Assembly: GCA_027482245.1 (NCBI GenBank)
Contig: JAIXWG010000021.1
Location: 1-64,000 of the forward strand
Source of the DNA: Acetobacteraceae bacterium
GTDB lineage: Bacteria; Pseudomonadota; Alphaproteobacteria; Acetobacterales; Acetobacteraceae
DNA: 64,000 nt
Reading direction: 5' to 3'
The notes under the pieces are model-generated. The model ran no database searches, had not been told where the DNA came from, and saw only the letters and a list, made by a program, of their open reading frames with translations. Positions within the stretch are counted from its first letter, which is position 1. The number at the start of each line of letters is the position of its first letter. Below, one piece after another: positions 1 through 7,266 of the stretch. A program made the translations under genes and the position numbers.

Positions 1-2
1 AC

Positions 3-95
3 TTCGAGCGACACGTTCGCATCGCCGCCGCCTTCGTCCGCATGGCCATGATCCGCCTTATGCTCAGACGCCTGGCTGCAAAGCCCTCAGCCTGA
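3..95 (+). pseudogene. C-terminal end of an IS5-family-like transposase (cut by window start)
   Basis: An open frame runs from the window edge to a TGA at 93-95. It encodes about 30 residues beginning FERHVRIAAAFVRMAMIRL and ending in an Arg/Leu-rich tail. The pattern of a phenylalanine-arginine start, an aliphatic/Met helix and a basic end is what IS5-group transposases show at their C-terminus. A terminal-repeat-like sequence follows within 10 bases of the stop, which supports the call. Only the tail is visible, so it is unknown whether the upstream transposase is intact. The family assignment rests on short similarity plus the adjacent repeat. Confidence 0.5.
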
Positions 96-101
96 ACACA
101 A

Positions 102-118
102 ACTTCCCGGATAGGCTC
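102..118. repeat. Putative right terminal inverted repeat of the IS5-like element
   Basis: The sequence ACTTCCCGGATAGGCTC reads GAGCCTATCCGGGAAGT on the other strand. That resembles the GAG(G/C)CT...CCGGGAAGT ends of IS5/IS1031-type elements, and it lies just after the transposase stop as expected for a right end. The left end is outside the window, so the match between the two ends and the target duplication cannot be verified. Confidence 0.5.
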
Positions 119-119
119 T

Positions 120-224
120 GAGACCTACGAGCTGACGACGGGCATCGCACGCCGGCATGGCGGCGCCTACGGCCTCGGCATCATCTACGCGAAGACGATG
201 TTCGGCGCCGCTGAAGGCCATTGA
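120..224 (+). pseudogene. 3' remnant of an unidentified gene next to the IS end
   Basis: Immediately after the IS terminal repeat, a frame stays open for about 34 codons to a TGA at 222-224. It encodes a protein-like stretch containing ELTTGIARRHGGAYGLGIIY. There is no start codon before the IS end, so this looks like the tail of a gene truncated by the insertion. The original function was not recognised. The frame could also be chance in such GC-rich DNA. Confidence 0.3.
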
Positions 225-235
225 GGAGCATCGCC

Positions 236-1213
236 ATGCCATCAGATCGGCAGCAGCCGCCTGGCCCCACCCGTCGGCAGGCCATCGAACTCGCCGCAGC
301 CACGCTTGTTGCAACCGCGGGGCTGCCCGGCATGGCCGGCGCCACCACCACCCACCCGCAAGCAGGAGAAAGCACCATGTCCTTCGTCACCACCCGCGAC
401 GGCGTCCAGATCTTCTACAAGGATTGGGGGCCGCGCGATGCGCAGCCCGTCATGTTCCACCATGGCTGGCCGCTGTCGAGCGACGACTGGGACAGCCAGA
501 TGCTGTTCTTCCTGCAGCACGGCTTCCGTGTCGTCGCGCATGACCGCCGCGGGCATGGCCGCTCCGCGCAGGTCAGCGAGGGGCACGACATGGACCACTA
601 CGCCGCGGATGCCTTCGCGGTGGTGGAACACCTGAACCTCCGCAACGCCGTGCATATCGGCCACTCCACGGGCGGCGGCGAGGTGGCGCGCTACGTCGCG
701 AAGCACGGCCAGCCCTCCGGCCGCACGGCCAAGGCGGTGCTGGTGGCGGCCGTGCCGCCCATCATGCTGCGCACCGAAGCCTATCCGGAGGGCCTGCCGA
801 TGGAGGTCTTCGACGGCTTCCGCAAGGGCACGGCGGAGAACCGCACGCAGATGTTCCTCGATGTCGCCGCGGGGCCCTTCTACGGCTTCAACCGTCCGGG
901 CGCGGTGGTGCACCAGGGCATCATCCAGAACTGGTGGCGCCAGGGCATGATGGGCAGCGCCAAGGCCCATTACGACGGCATCAAGGCCTTCTCCGAAACT
1001 GACCAGACCGAGGACCTGAAGGCGATCAGCGTGCCGACGCTGGTGATGCATGGCGATGACGACCAGATCGTGCCGATCGGCAATTCCGCGCTGAAGTCGG
1101 TGCACCTGCTCCGCCACGGCACGCTGAAGGTCTATCCCGGCTTCCAGCACGGCATGCTGACGACGGAGGCCGCGACGCTGAACGCGGATCTCCTCGCCTT
1201 CATCCGCGGCTGA
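236..1213 (+). CDS. Tat-exported alpha/beta hydrolase, non-haem chloroperoxidase type
   Basis: This 325-residue alpha/beta hydrolase resembles the cofactor-free haloperoxidase/esterase group. The ATG at 236 is preceded by GAGGAG at 223-228. A TTG at 221 is in frame but lies before that site. The N-terminus carries a twin-arginine-like signal (TRRQAIELAAATLVATAG), after which the mature domain begins SFVTTRDGVQIFYKDWG. The oxyanion-hole HG motif is in FHHGWPLSS, the nucleophile elbow is GHSTGGG, and the acid and histidine are likely in HGDDDQIVP and GFQHGM. Family members hydrolyse esters or perhydrolyse carboxylates; the substrate here is unknown. A second hydrolase starts 17 bases downstream and is probably co-transcribed. 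Confidence 0.85.
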   Translation: MPSDRQQPPGPTRRQAIELAAATLVATAGLPGMAGATTTHPQAGESTMSFVTTRDGVQIFYKDWGPRDAQPVMFHHGWPLSSDDWDSQMLFFLQHGFRVVAHDRRGHGRSAQVSEGHDMDHYAADAFAVVEHLNLRNAVHIGHSTGGGEVARYVAKHGQPSGRTAKAVLVAAVPPIMLRTEAYPEGLPMEVFDGFRKGTAENRTQMFLDVAAGPFYGFNRPGAVVHQGIIQNWWRQGMMGSAKAHYDGIKAFSETDQTEDLKAISVPTLVMHGDDDQIVPIGNSALKSVHLLRHGTLKVYPGFQHGMLTTEAATLNADLLAFIRG

Positions 1214-1230
1214 CGCGGAGGAGCACGACC

Positions 1231-1938
1231 ATGACGCCTTCCTCCCCGAAGCAGGCCACGGTCGTGCTCGTCCACGGCGCCTGGGCCGATGCGTCGAGCT
1301 GGCGCCGCGTCATCGCGCTGCTGCAGCGGCAGGGCCTGGATGTCATCGCGGTGCAGAACCCGACGACGTCCCTGGCCGATGATGTTGCCGCCACCCGCGT
1401 GGTGCTGGATCACGTCGATGGCCCGGTGGTGCTGGCGGGGCATAGCTGGGGCGGGACCGTCATCACGGAAGCCGGCAACGATCCCCGCGTGAAGGCGCTG
1501 GTCTATGTCGCCGCCTTCGCGCCCGATACCGGCCAGTCCACCGGCGACCAGGTGGCGGCGCACCCGCCGCCACCCGGCCTGTCCGGCGTGCGCGACGACG
1601 GCAAGGGCCATCTGTGGATGGCGACCGAGAGCTGGATCGCAAATGTGGCGCAGGACCTGCCGGAGGCCGAGGCGCGCATCCTGGGCGCCACGCAGGCGCC
1701 GCTCGGCCTGGCCACCTTCGGCGACACGGTGACGCGACCCGCCTGGGCCGACAGGCCGTGCTGGTACGTCGTCTCCACTGAGGATCGCGCGGTCAGCGTC
1801 GCGCTTCAGCGGGACCTCGTCGTCCAGCTGAAGGCACGCGGCACGGAGGTGCAGGCAAGCCACATGTCGCTGCTCTCCCGCCCCGCGGAGGTCGCGACCG
1901 TGATCGGCGCCGCCGTGGCCGAACTGGGCGCAGGATAG
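1231..1938 (+). CDS. Alpha/beta hydrolase, EstC/pyrethroid-esterase-like
   Basis: This 235-residue cytoplasmic alpha/beta hydrolase has no signal peptide. It starts at an ATG preceded by GGAGGAGC. The opening VVLVHGAWADASSWRRVI is the oxyanion-hole strand typical of the plant salicylate-esterase/EstC group. The nucleophile elbow is LAGHSWGG, and the likely catalytic His is in QASHMSLLSRP near the C-terminus. It follows the exported hydrolase at 236 and precedes a XapX gene by 23 bases. These form an accessory gene string of unknown joint role; no substrate can be inferred. Confidence 0.8.
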   Translation: MTPSSPKQATVVLVHGAWADASSWRRVIALLQRQGLDVIAVQNPTTSLADDVAATRVVLDHVDGPVVLAGHSWGGTVITEAGNDPRVKALVYVAAFAPDTGQSTGDQVAAHPPPPGLSGVRDDGKGHLWMATESWIANVAQDLPEAEARILGATQAPLGLATFGDTVTRPAWADRPCWYVVSTEDRAVSVALQRDLVVQLKARGTEVQASHMSLLSRPAEVATVIGAAVAELGAG

Positions 1939-1961
1939 CGCCACAGGGTGGGAGACAGCCG

Positions 1962-2231
1962 ATGAAACTCTACCTCGCCTCGGTCGGCGCCGGGCTCCTC
2001 GTCGGCGTCATCTACGGGGTGATGCAGGTACGGTCGCCGGCACCGCCGGTGGTGGCGCTGCTCGGGCTGCTCGGGATCCTGGTGGGGGAGCAGGTGGTGC
2101 CGGTGGCGCGGCGCATCCTGGATGGCTGCGGCCTTAATGATGTGATCGCCGAGGCTGAATGCCGTGACCACGTGCTCGGCACGCTGCCGGCCAATGCCGG
2201 CGCCCGTGCCGCGCCACCACGCAGCGGATGA
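1962..2231 (+). CDS. XapX-domain small membrane protein
   Basis: This 89-residue protein has two hydrophobic helices (residues about 4-22 and 29-48). The sequence around GLLVGVIYGVMQVRSPAPP and ALLGLLGILVGEQ is typical of the XapX/DUF1427 family. Family members are tiny inner-membrane proteins of unknown function, often beside hydrolase or xanthosine-related genes. GTGGGAG lies upstream of the ATG. The tail from about residue 50 is longer than the usual family length and poorly conserved. A downstream ATG at 2242 starts the amidohydrolase 10 bases after this stop. Confidence 0.7.
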   Translation: MKLYLASVGAGLLVGVIYGVMQVRSPAPPVVALLGLLGILVGEQVVPVARRILDGCGLNDVIAEAECRDHVLGTLPANAGARAAPPRSG

Positions 2232-2241
2232 GGCAGGTGCG

Positions 2242-4197
2242 ATGACGACGCGACGGCGGCTGATGACGGGCATGGCCGCGGCTGCGGCCCTGAGAACGAC
2301 GCAGGCAGGAGCAGGCGAGATGGCGATGGATGCGGACACCATCCTGTTCAACGGCAAGGTCACGACGATGGACCGCGGCAACCCGCAGGCGACGGCGGTG
2401 GCGATCCGCGAAGGGCGCATCCTGCTGGCCGGCATGGATACGGAGGTCCTGCCCCTGGCGGGGCCGGAGACGACGCGCATCGACCTGCACGGCCGGCGCG
2501 TCATCCCCGGGCTGAACGACAGCCACATCCACCCGATCCGCGGCGGGCTCAACTACAACATGGAGCTGCGCTGGGACGGGGTACGCAGCCTGGCCGATGC
2601 GATGTCCATGCTGCGCGAACAGGCGCGTCGCACGCCGCCGCCGCAATGGGTGCGCGTGGTCGGCGGCTTCACGCGCCATCAGTTCGTCGAGAAGCGCCTG
2701 TCGACACTGGCCGAGATCAATGCTGCGGCGCCAGAGACGCCCGTCTTCATTCTGCATCTCTACGACCGCGCGCTGCTGAACGGCGCCGCGCTGCGCGCCG
2801 CCGGCTATACGAAGGACACGCCCGATCCGCCAGGTGGACAGATCGAACGCGACCCGCAGGGCAACCCGACGGGCCTGCTGCTGGCGAAGCCCAATGCGCT
2901 GATCCTCTACGCCACGCTGGCCAAGGGGCCGAAGCTGCCGCCCGAGATGCAGGAGAATTCAACCCTCCATTTCATGCGGGAGCTGAATCGCCTTGGCGTC
3001 ACCTCCGTCATCGATGCCGGCGGCGGCTTCCAGAGCTATCCCGACGACTACGCTGTGGTGGAGAAGCTGGCGCGGGAGGATCGGCTGACGATCCGCATTG
3101 CCTACAACCTGTTCCCGCAGAAGGCGAAGGAGGAGCTGGCCGACTTCCGCCGCTGGGCCGGCATGGTGCGCCCCGGCCAGGGCGGCGACATGTTCCGCCA
3201 CAATGGCGCTGGGGAGATGCTGGTCTTCTCCGCCGCCGACTTCGAGGATTTCCGCGAGCCGCGCCCGGAACTGCCAGCGGGCATGGAGCCCGAGTTGAAG
3301 GAGGTGGTGCGCTTCCTTGCGGAGAATCGCTGGCCCTTCCGCCTGCACGCCACCTATGACGAGACGATCTCCCGCGCCCTCGGCGTGTTCGAGGAGGTTG
3401 ATCGAGACGTCGGGCTGCAGGGCCTGCGTTGGTTCTTCGACCACGCGGAGACGATCACGCCGCGCAACATCGACCGGGTGAAGCGCCTTGGCGGCGGCAT
3501 CGCCGTGCAGCACCGCATGGCCTACCAGGGCGAGGATTTTCTCGAGCGCTCCGGTGCGGAGGCCATCGCGGAGACGCCGCCCATCGCGCGCATGCTGGAG
3601 GCGGGCGTGCCCGTCGGCGCCGGCACCGATGCGACGCGGGTGGCCAGCTACAATCCGTGGGTCTGCCTGCAATGGCTTGTCTCCGGCGCCAGCATCGGCG
3701 GCTTGCGCATGACCCGGCCTGACAAGCGGCTGGACCGGGAGGCCGCGCTGCGCCTGTGGACCGAGGGCTCCGCCTGGTTCTCCGGCGAACAGGACCGCAA
3801 GGGCCGGCTGGCGCCGGGCCAGTTCGCGGACCTCGTCGTGCTGGATGCCGATTACTTCGGCGTCGCGGAGGACGCCATCGGCGACATCACCGCGGTATTG
3901 ACCATCGTCGGCGGGCGGATCGTCCATGGTGCCGGCGACTTCTCCCGCCTCGCGCCGCCGCTGCCGCCTGCCGCGCCGGACTGGTCGCCGGTCAACCGCT
4001 TCGGCGGATACCAGTCGAGGCTGCGCGCGGATGCCGCGCCCGATCGCGATGGCCTGGCGCGCATGGCCGCGTCCTGCGGCTGCGCCAGCGCCTGCGGCGT
4101 CCACGGCCATGCCCATGCCTGGGCACGACAGTCCGCCCCGGTGTCGGACGAGGCCAGCTTCTGGGGCGCGCTCGGCTGCGCCTGCTGGGCCTTCTGA
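2242..4197 (+). CDS. Tat-exported YtcJ-like amidohydrolase with Cys-rich tail
   Basis: This 651-residue metal-dependent amidohydrolase belongs to the YtcJ/COG1574 group. The ATG at 2242 is chosen because it opens a twin-arginine-like signal (MTTRRRLMTGMAAAAAL) and follows GAGGCAGG; a longer frame upstream overlaps xapX. Metal-site motifs include the HxH of LNDSHIHP, the His in RLHATYDET and FDHAETI, and the late Asp in GTDATRVASYNPW. The product would act in the periplasm on an N-acyl or amide substrate that cannot be named. The last 45 residues hold five cysteines in a CxCx3C...CxC arrangement plus several His, an addition outside the catalytic fold. DoxX follows with 1 base between stop and start. 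Confidence 0.82.
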   Translation: MTTRRRLMTGMAAAAALRTTQAGAGEMAMDADTILFNGKVTTMDRGNPQATAVAIREGRILLAGMDTEVLPLAGPETTRIDLHGRRVIPGLNDSHIHPIRGGLNYNMELRWDGVRSLADAMSMLREQARRTPPPQWVRVVGGFTRHQFVEKRLSTLAEINAAAPETPVFILHLYDRALLNGAALRAAGYTKDTPDPPGGQIERDPQGNPTGLLLAKPNALILYATLAKGPKLPPEMQENSTLHFMRELNRLGVTSVIDAGGGFQSYPDDYAVVEKLAREDRLTIRIAYNLFPQKAKEELADFRRWAGMVRPGQGGDMFRHNGAGEMLVFSAADFEDFREPRPELPAGMEPELKEVVRFLAENRWPFRLHATYDETISRALGVFEEVDRDVGLQGLRWFFDHAETITPRNIDRVKRLGGGIAVQHRMAYQGEDFLERSGAEAIAETPPIARMLEAGVPVGAGTDATRVASYNPWVCLQWLVSGASIGGLRMTRPDKRLDREAALRLWTEGSAWFSGEQDRKGRLAPGQFADLVVLDADYFGVAEDAIGDITAVLTIVGGRIVHGAGDFSRLAPPLPPAAPDWSPVNRFGGYQSRLRADAAPDRDGLARMAASCGCASACGVHGHAHAWARQSAPVSDEASFWGALGCACWAF

Positions 4198-4198
4198 C

Positions 4199-4597
4199 AT
4201 GCGCGATCATGCCATCGGGCCCGTGCTTCGCTGGATCGGACTGCTGGGCCTCTGCGCGGCCTACCTCCAGGGTGGGCTCAACAAGGCGCTCGACCTGCAG
4301 GCTGCGGCGGCGGAGGCCGCCCGATTCGGCCTGCCGCTGCCCATGGCGGTCGCCGGCGCGACGATCGTCGTGGAACTCGGTGGCTCCGCGCTGGTGCTCT
4401 CCGGCCGCTGGCGGTGGTTCGGCGCGCTGGCGCTCGGCGTCTTCACCCTGGCGGCGACGCTGGTCGCCAACCGGTTTTGGGAGATGCCGCCCGGCCAGGC
4501 GCGGTTCATGACGGCCAATGCCTTCCACGAGCATCTCGGCCTCGTCGGCGCGTGGCTGCTGGTCTTCCTGATCGATCGGCAGGAGGCGCCGCGATGA
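4199..4597 (+). CDS. DoxX family membrane protein
   Basis: This 132-residue protein has four predicted membrane helices. The N-terminal LRWIGLLGLCAAYLQGGLNK and the later GATIVVELGGSALVLSGR match the DoxX/SURF4-like pattern, including the conserved Lys after the first helix and the Glu in helix two. The ATG overlaps the neighbourhood of the amidohydrolase stop, implying translational coupling. DoxX proteins are quinone-linked or redox-associated membrane proteins of poorly defined role. Coupling to a Tat-exported enzyme suggests envelope function, but this is inference. Confidence 0.75.
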   Translation: MRDHAIGPVLRWIGLLGLCAAYLQGGLNKALDLQAAAAEAARFGLPLPMAVAGATIVVELGGSALVLSGRWRWFGALALGVFTLAATLVANRFWEMPPGQARFMTANAFHEHLGLVGAWLLVFLIDRQEAPR

Positions 4598-4761
4598 CCG
4601 CGCGCCACTGCCTTCACTCGGCCACCCGCCTGCGGCGGCGCTGGCCCTTCCTTGGCCCGGGCGGCGTACCGCCCACCATCGGCGCAGCGGGCGGCCGCAT
4701 CCGGCCCGCATCAACCGGCCCGCTGCCTGGCGGCGGACGGATTCCGCAAGGGAATGCCACC

Positions 4762-5130
4762 ATGAAGACCGTCATCCTCGGCGCCGTGCTGCTGCTCGGC
4801 ACCGCCACCGCGCCGCTGCTGGCCCAGACCGCGCCGGCGCGCAACAGCCCGCCCGGGACGCTGATGAGCTGCCAGGTGCAGGAGGTGCGCGGGTCCGGCG
4901 AGAACACGGAAGTCGTTTACAACATGAACTGCATGCCCGTGGTGGGCGGCGACGTCGCGCGCGTCGAGCAGCAGCAGAATGGCGAATACCGCGTGACCTA
5001 TGGCGCCGGCCGCCCGGCCTATGGCGGCGGGCCCGTCTACATCCTGCGCTTCATCAGCGAGCTGGGGCAGGTGGGAGAGGGCTATCACGGCGCGCCGCTG
5101 GACGGTAACCCCGGCACGGCCCGTCGCTGA
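4762..5130 (+). CDS. Small secreted protein of unknown function
   Basis: This 122-residue protein has a clear Sec signal peptide, KTVILGAVLLLGTATAPLLAQ, ending near residue 22. The mature part holds two cysteines (MSCQVQ and NMNCMP) that could form a disulphide, then Gly/Tyr-rich sequence. An in-frame ATG at 4594 would add 56 residues but would bury the signal peptide, so the ATG at 4762, preceded by AAGGGA, is preferred. No family was recognised. A strong hairpin follows the stop. Confidence 0.6.
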   Translation: MKTVILGAVLLLGTATAPLLAQTAPARNSPPGTLMSCQVQEVRGSGENTEVVYNMNCMPVVGGDVARVEQQQNGEYRVTYGAGRPAYGGGPVYILRFISELGQVGEGYHGAPLDGNPGTARR

Positions 5131-5137
5131 TCACGCC

Positions 5138-5183
5138 GGCGAAGGCATGGCGGGAGAGCCCCCCGATCCCGCCTGCCTTCGCC
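5138..5183. terminator. Bidirectional hairpin terminator
   Basis: GGCGAAGGCA (5138-5147) pairs perfectly with 5174-5183, and GGCGGGA (5149-5155) pairs with 5167-5173, leaving an 11-base loop. CCCTTTC follows on the + side. It lies between two convergent genes (4762-5130 + and the TetR gene -), where a shared terminator is expected. Confidence 0.75.
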
Positions 5184-5208
5184 CCCTTTCACGGGAGCGC
5201 ATCCGATG

Positions 5209-5820
5209 TCAGCCCGCTGTCGGATGACGGATGCCCACCAGGAAGCGCTCCACCGACTGGTCGATCACGCGCCCATCATCGGGCGGCATCGGTGCCTGGT
5301 AGATGAAGCGCCGGATGCCGATGTAGACGATGCTGCCGTGCAGCGCCCACATCTCCTCCATGTCCGGCATGCGATAGGGGCCGGCGGCGCCGATCTCCTC
5401 CCGCATCTGCGCCAGCAGGCTGTCGCCGACGCGCGACAGGTAGCGCTCGTTCAGCAGTTCTCCGGCCAGGCCGGCCCACATGAAGATCCGCATCCATTCG
5501 TAGGTGAAGATCGCCGCCGTGTACTGGCGGTAGAAGTGCCGCAGACGTTCCTCCACGGGCTGCGAACGGTCGCGGATCTCCCCGATCCATCGGGGTGAGA
5601 GCCGGTCGAGGTAGACACGCTCGAACACCGCTTCGAGGAGGTCGGCCTTGGAGGCGAAGTAGCGATAGATCAGCGCCTGCGTCACGCCCGCGCGCTTCGC
5701 CAGGTCCCGCGTGGTGCCGGAAAGGCCGACCTCCGCGAAGTGGCAGATGGCGGCCGCCAGGATCTGCTCGCGCCGTGATGTCGGATCCAGCCGTCGCGCG
5801 GGCCGCGTGCTGCCGTCCAC
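5209..5820 (-). CDS. TetR-family transcriptional regulator
   Basis: This 203-residue regulator has the N-terminal TetR DNA-binding domain. The segment SRREQILAAAICHFAEVG leads into the helix-turn-helix, with TRDLAKRAGVTQALIYRYF as the recognition region. The C-terminal ligand domain is diverged. The GTG at 5820 is chosen because a purine run (AGGGGGGAAGAG) sits directly upstream. An ATG at 5865 would add 15 residues but has no good ribosome site and falls inside a palindrome. The gene is divergent from the molybdenum hydroxylase/TRAP genes, so it probably controls them in response to their substrate or product. Confidence 0.85.
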   Translation of the reverse strand: MDGSTRPARRLDPTSRREQILAAAICHFAEVGLSGTTRDLAKRAGVTQALIYRYFASKADLLEAVFERVYLDRLSPRWIGEIRDRSQPVEERLRHFYRQYTAAIFTYEWMRIFMWAGLAGELLNERYLSRVGDSLLAQMREEIGAAGPYRMPDMEEMWALHGSIVYIGIRRFIYQAPMPPDDGRVIDQSVERFLVGIRHPTAG

Positions 5821-5849
5821 CTCTTCCCCCCTGGCGTTCCGAACGCCGC

Positions 5850-5885
5850 TTGACACTCGGATCATTCTCGATGATCAGATGATCA
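5850..5885. promoter_or_regulatory. Candidate TetR operator with overlapping palindromes
   Basis: The divergent spacer contains GATCAT-5-ATGATC (5860-5876), a perfect 6-5-6 inverted repeat. It overlaps TGATCA-2-TGATCA (5872-5885). A TTGACA at 5850 could be a -35 element for the rightward operon, but no convincing -10 was found. Position between a TetR gene and its divergent operon makes an operator the simplest reading; this is inference. Confidence 0.5.
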
Positions 5886-5935
5886 ACAACACTTCGCGGC
5901 GCCTGTCCAGCGCCGCCATGGGGGAGCGGACGTGT

Positions 5936-6808
5936 ATGAAGTGGCCGGCCTTTGCCTATGAGCGGGCGCGGAACCTCCAGGATGTCTGGCGTGTCCAGGC
6001 CGAACACGGGGATGGCGCGCGCATCCTGGCAGGCGGGCAGACCCTGCTCGCCACCCTTGCCTTCCGTCTTTCCGAACCGTCGGTCCTGCTCGACATCACG
6101 AGGGTGGCGGAGCTGCGGGGCGTTGCCGTCTCCGGCGGCACGCTGCGCATCGGTGCCCTGACGCGTCATGCCGAGCTGGGGCGCGATCCGCTGGTGCGGC
6201 AGCACGCGCCCCTGCTGGCCGAAGCCGTGCCGCTGATCGCCCATCCCGCCATCCGCAACCGTGGCACGATCGGCGGCAGCCTGGCCTATGCCGATCCTGC
6301 GGCGGAATTGCCGGCCTGCATCCTGGCGCTGGATGCGACGCTGGTGCTGGCCGCCCAGGACGGGGAGCGGCGCGTCGCGGCACGCGATTTCTTCACAGGC
6401 CTGCTGGAGACAGCGCTGCGGCCTGGCGAACTGATTGCGGCGATCGAGGTGCCGGTCGCGACGGCTTCGACGCGCAGCACGATCCAGGAGGTCGCGCGCC
6501 GGTCGGGCGACTATGCAATGGCCGGTCTCGCCCTGTGTCTGCAGCTGGAAGGTGGCGTCGTCCAGGCGCCGCGCCTGGTCTATTTCGGTGTCGGCAGCGG
6601 GCCGGTGATGGCGCAGGGTGCGGCGGCGGCGCTGCAGGGGCGGGTGCTTGATGGTGCCGCCATCGCGGCCGCCGAGGCAGCGCTGGCGCAGGACCTCGAC
6701 CCGCCCGCCGACCTGCACGGCCCGCCGGAGATGAAGCGTCACCTCTGCCGCGTGCTGACGCGCCGCGCCCTGACCGCCCTGCTGCCCGCGACGGAGAAGG
6801 CCGCATGA
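5936..6808 (+). CDS. Molybdenum hydroxylase FAD subunit (CoxM/CutM type)
   Basis: This 290-residue medium subunit of a xanthine-oxidase-family hydroxylase binds FAD and passes electrons from the Fe-S subunit to an acceptor. Family motifs ARILAGGQTLL and IRNRGTIGGSLAYADPAAELP (FAD-binding loops) are intact. The ATG at 5936 follows GGGGAGCG; an ATG at 5918 is also in frame but lacks a site. The stop overlaps the next start by ATGA, so the three subunits form an operon in the order FAD, Fe-S, Mo. Confidence 0.9.
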   Translation: MKWPAFAYERARNLQDVWRVQAEHGDGARILAGGQTLLATLAFRLSEPSVLLDITRVAELRGVAVSGGTLRIGALTRHAELGRDPLVRQHAPLLAEAVPLIAHPAIRNRGTIGGSLAYADPAAELPACILALDATLVLAAQDGERRVAARDFFTGLLETALRPGELIAAIEVPVATASTRSTIQEVARRSGDYAMAGLALCLQLEGGVVQAPRLVYFGVGSGPVMAQGAAAALQGRVLDGAAIAAAEAALAQDLDPPADLHGPPEMKRHLCRVLTRRALTALLPATEKAA

Positions 6809-7266
6809 AGATCACCCTGACCGTCAATGGGGAGCGTGTGACGCGCGATGTGGAGCCGCGCCGGCACCTCATCGACTTCCTGCGCCTCGACCTGGGCCTG
6901 ACCGGCAGCCATGCGGGCTGCGAGCACGGCGTCTGCGGCGCCTGCACCGTGCGCGTGGATGGCGACATCGTGCGCGGCTGCCTGGTGCTGGCCGCGAGCC
7001 TGGACGGCGCCGAGGTCACGACCATCGAGGGCCTGACCGAGAGCGGGGAGGTCGAGGACCTGCAGGCCGCCTTCGTCGCGCGCAACGCGGCGCAATGCGG
7101 CTTCTGCACGCCGGGCATGGTGATGGCCGCGGCCGACATCCTGCGCCACCATGCGGATGCCACGCGCGCGGAGATCCGGGAACACCTGTCCGGCAACTAC
7201 TGCCGCTGCACCGGCTACCAGGCGATCGTGGACGCGGTGGAAAGCACGCTGGAGGCACGCCGATGA
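6805..7266 (+). CDS. Molybdenum hydroxylase [2Fe-2S] subunit (CoxS type)
   Basis: This 153-residue small subunit carries two [2Fe-2S] clusters. The plant-ferredoxin-type cluster is bound by CEHGVCGACTVRVDG and an upstream-to-downstream Cys in VRGCLVLA. The second cluster is bound by CGFCTPGM and CRCTGYQ in the helical domain. The length is normal for the family. It overlaps both neighbours by four bases (ATGA at each junction), indicating coupled translation in equal amounts. Confidence 0.95.
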   Translation: MKITLTVNGERVTRDVEPRRHLIDFLRLDLGLTGSHAGCEHGVCGACTVRVDGDIVRGCLVLAASLDGAEVTTIEGLTESGEVEDLQAAFVARNAAQCGFCTPGMVMAAADILRHHADATRAEIREHLSGNYCRCTGYQAIVDAVESTLEARR

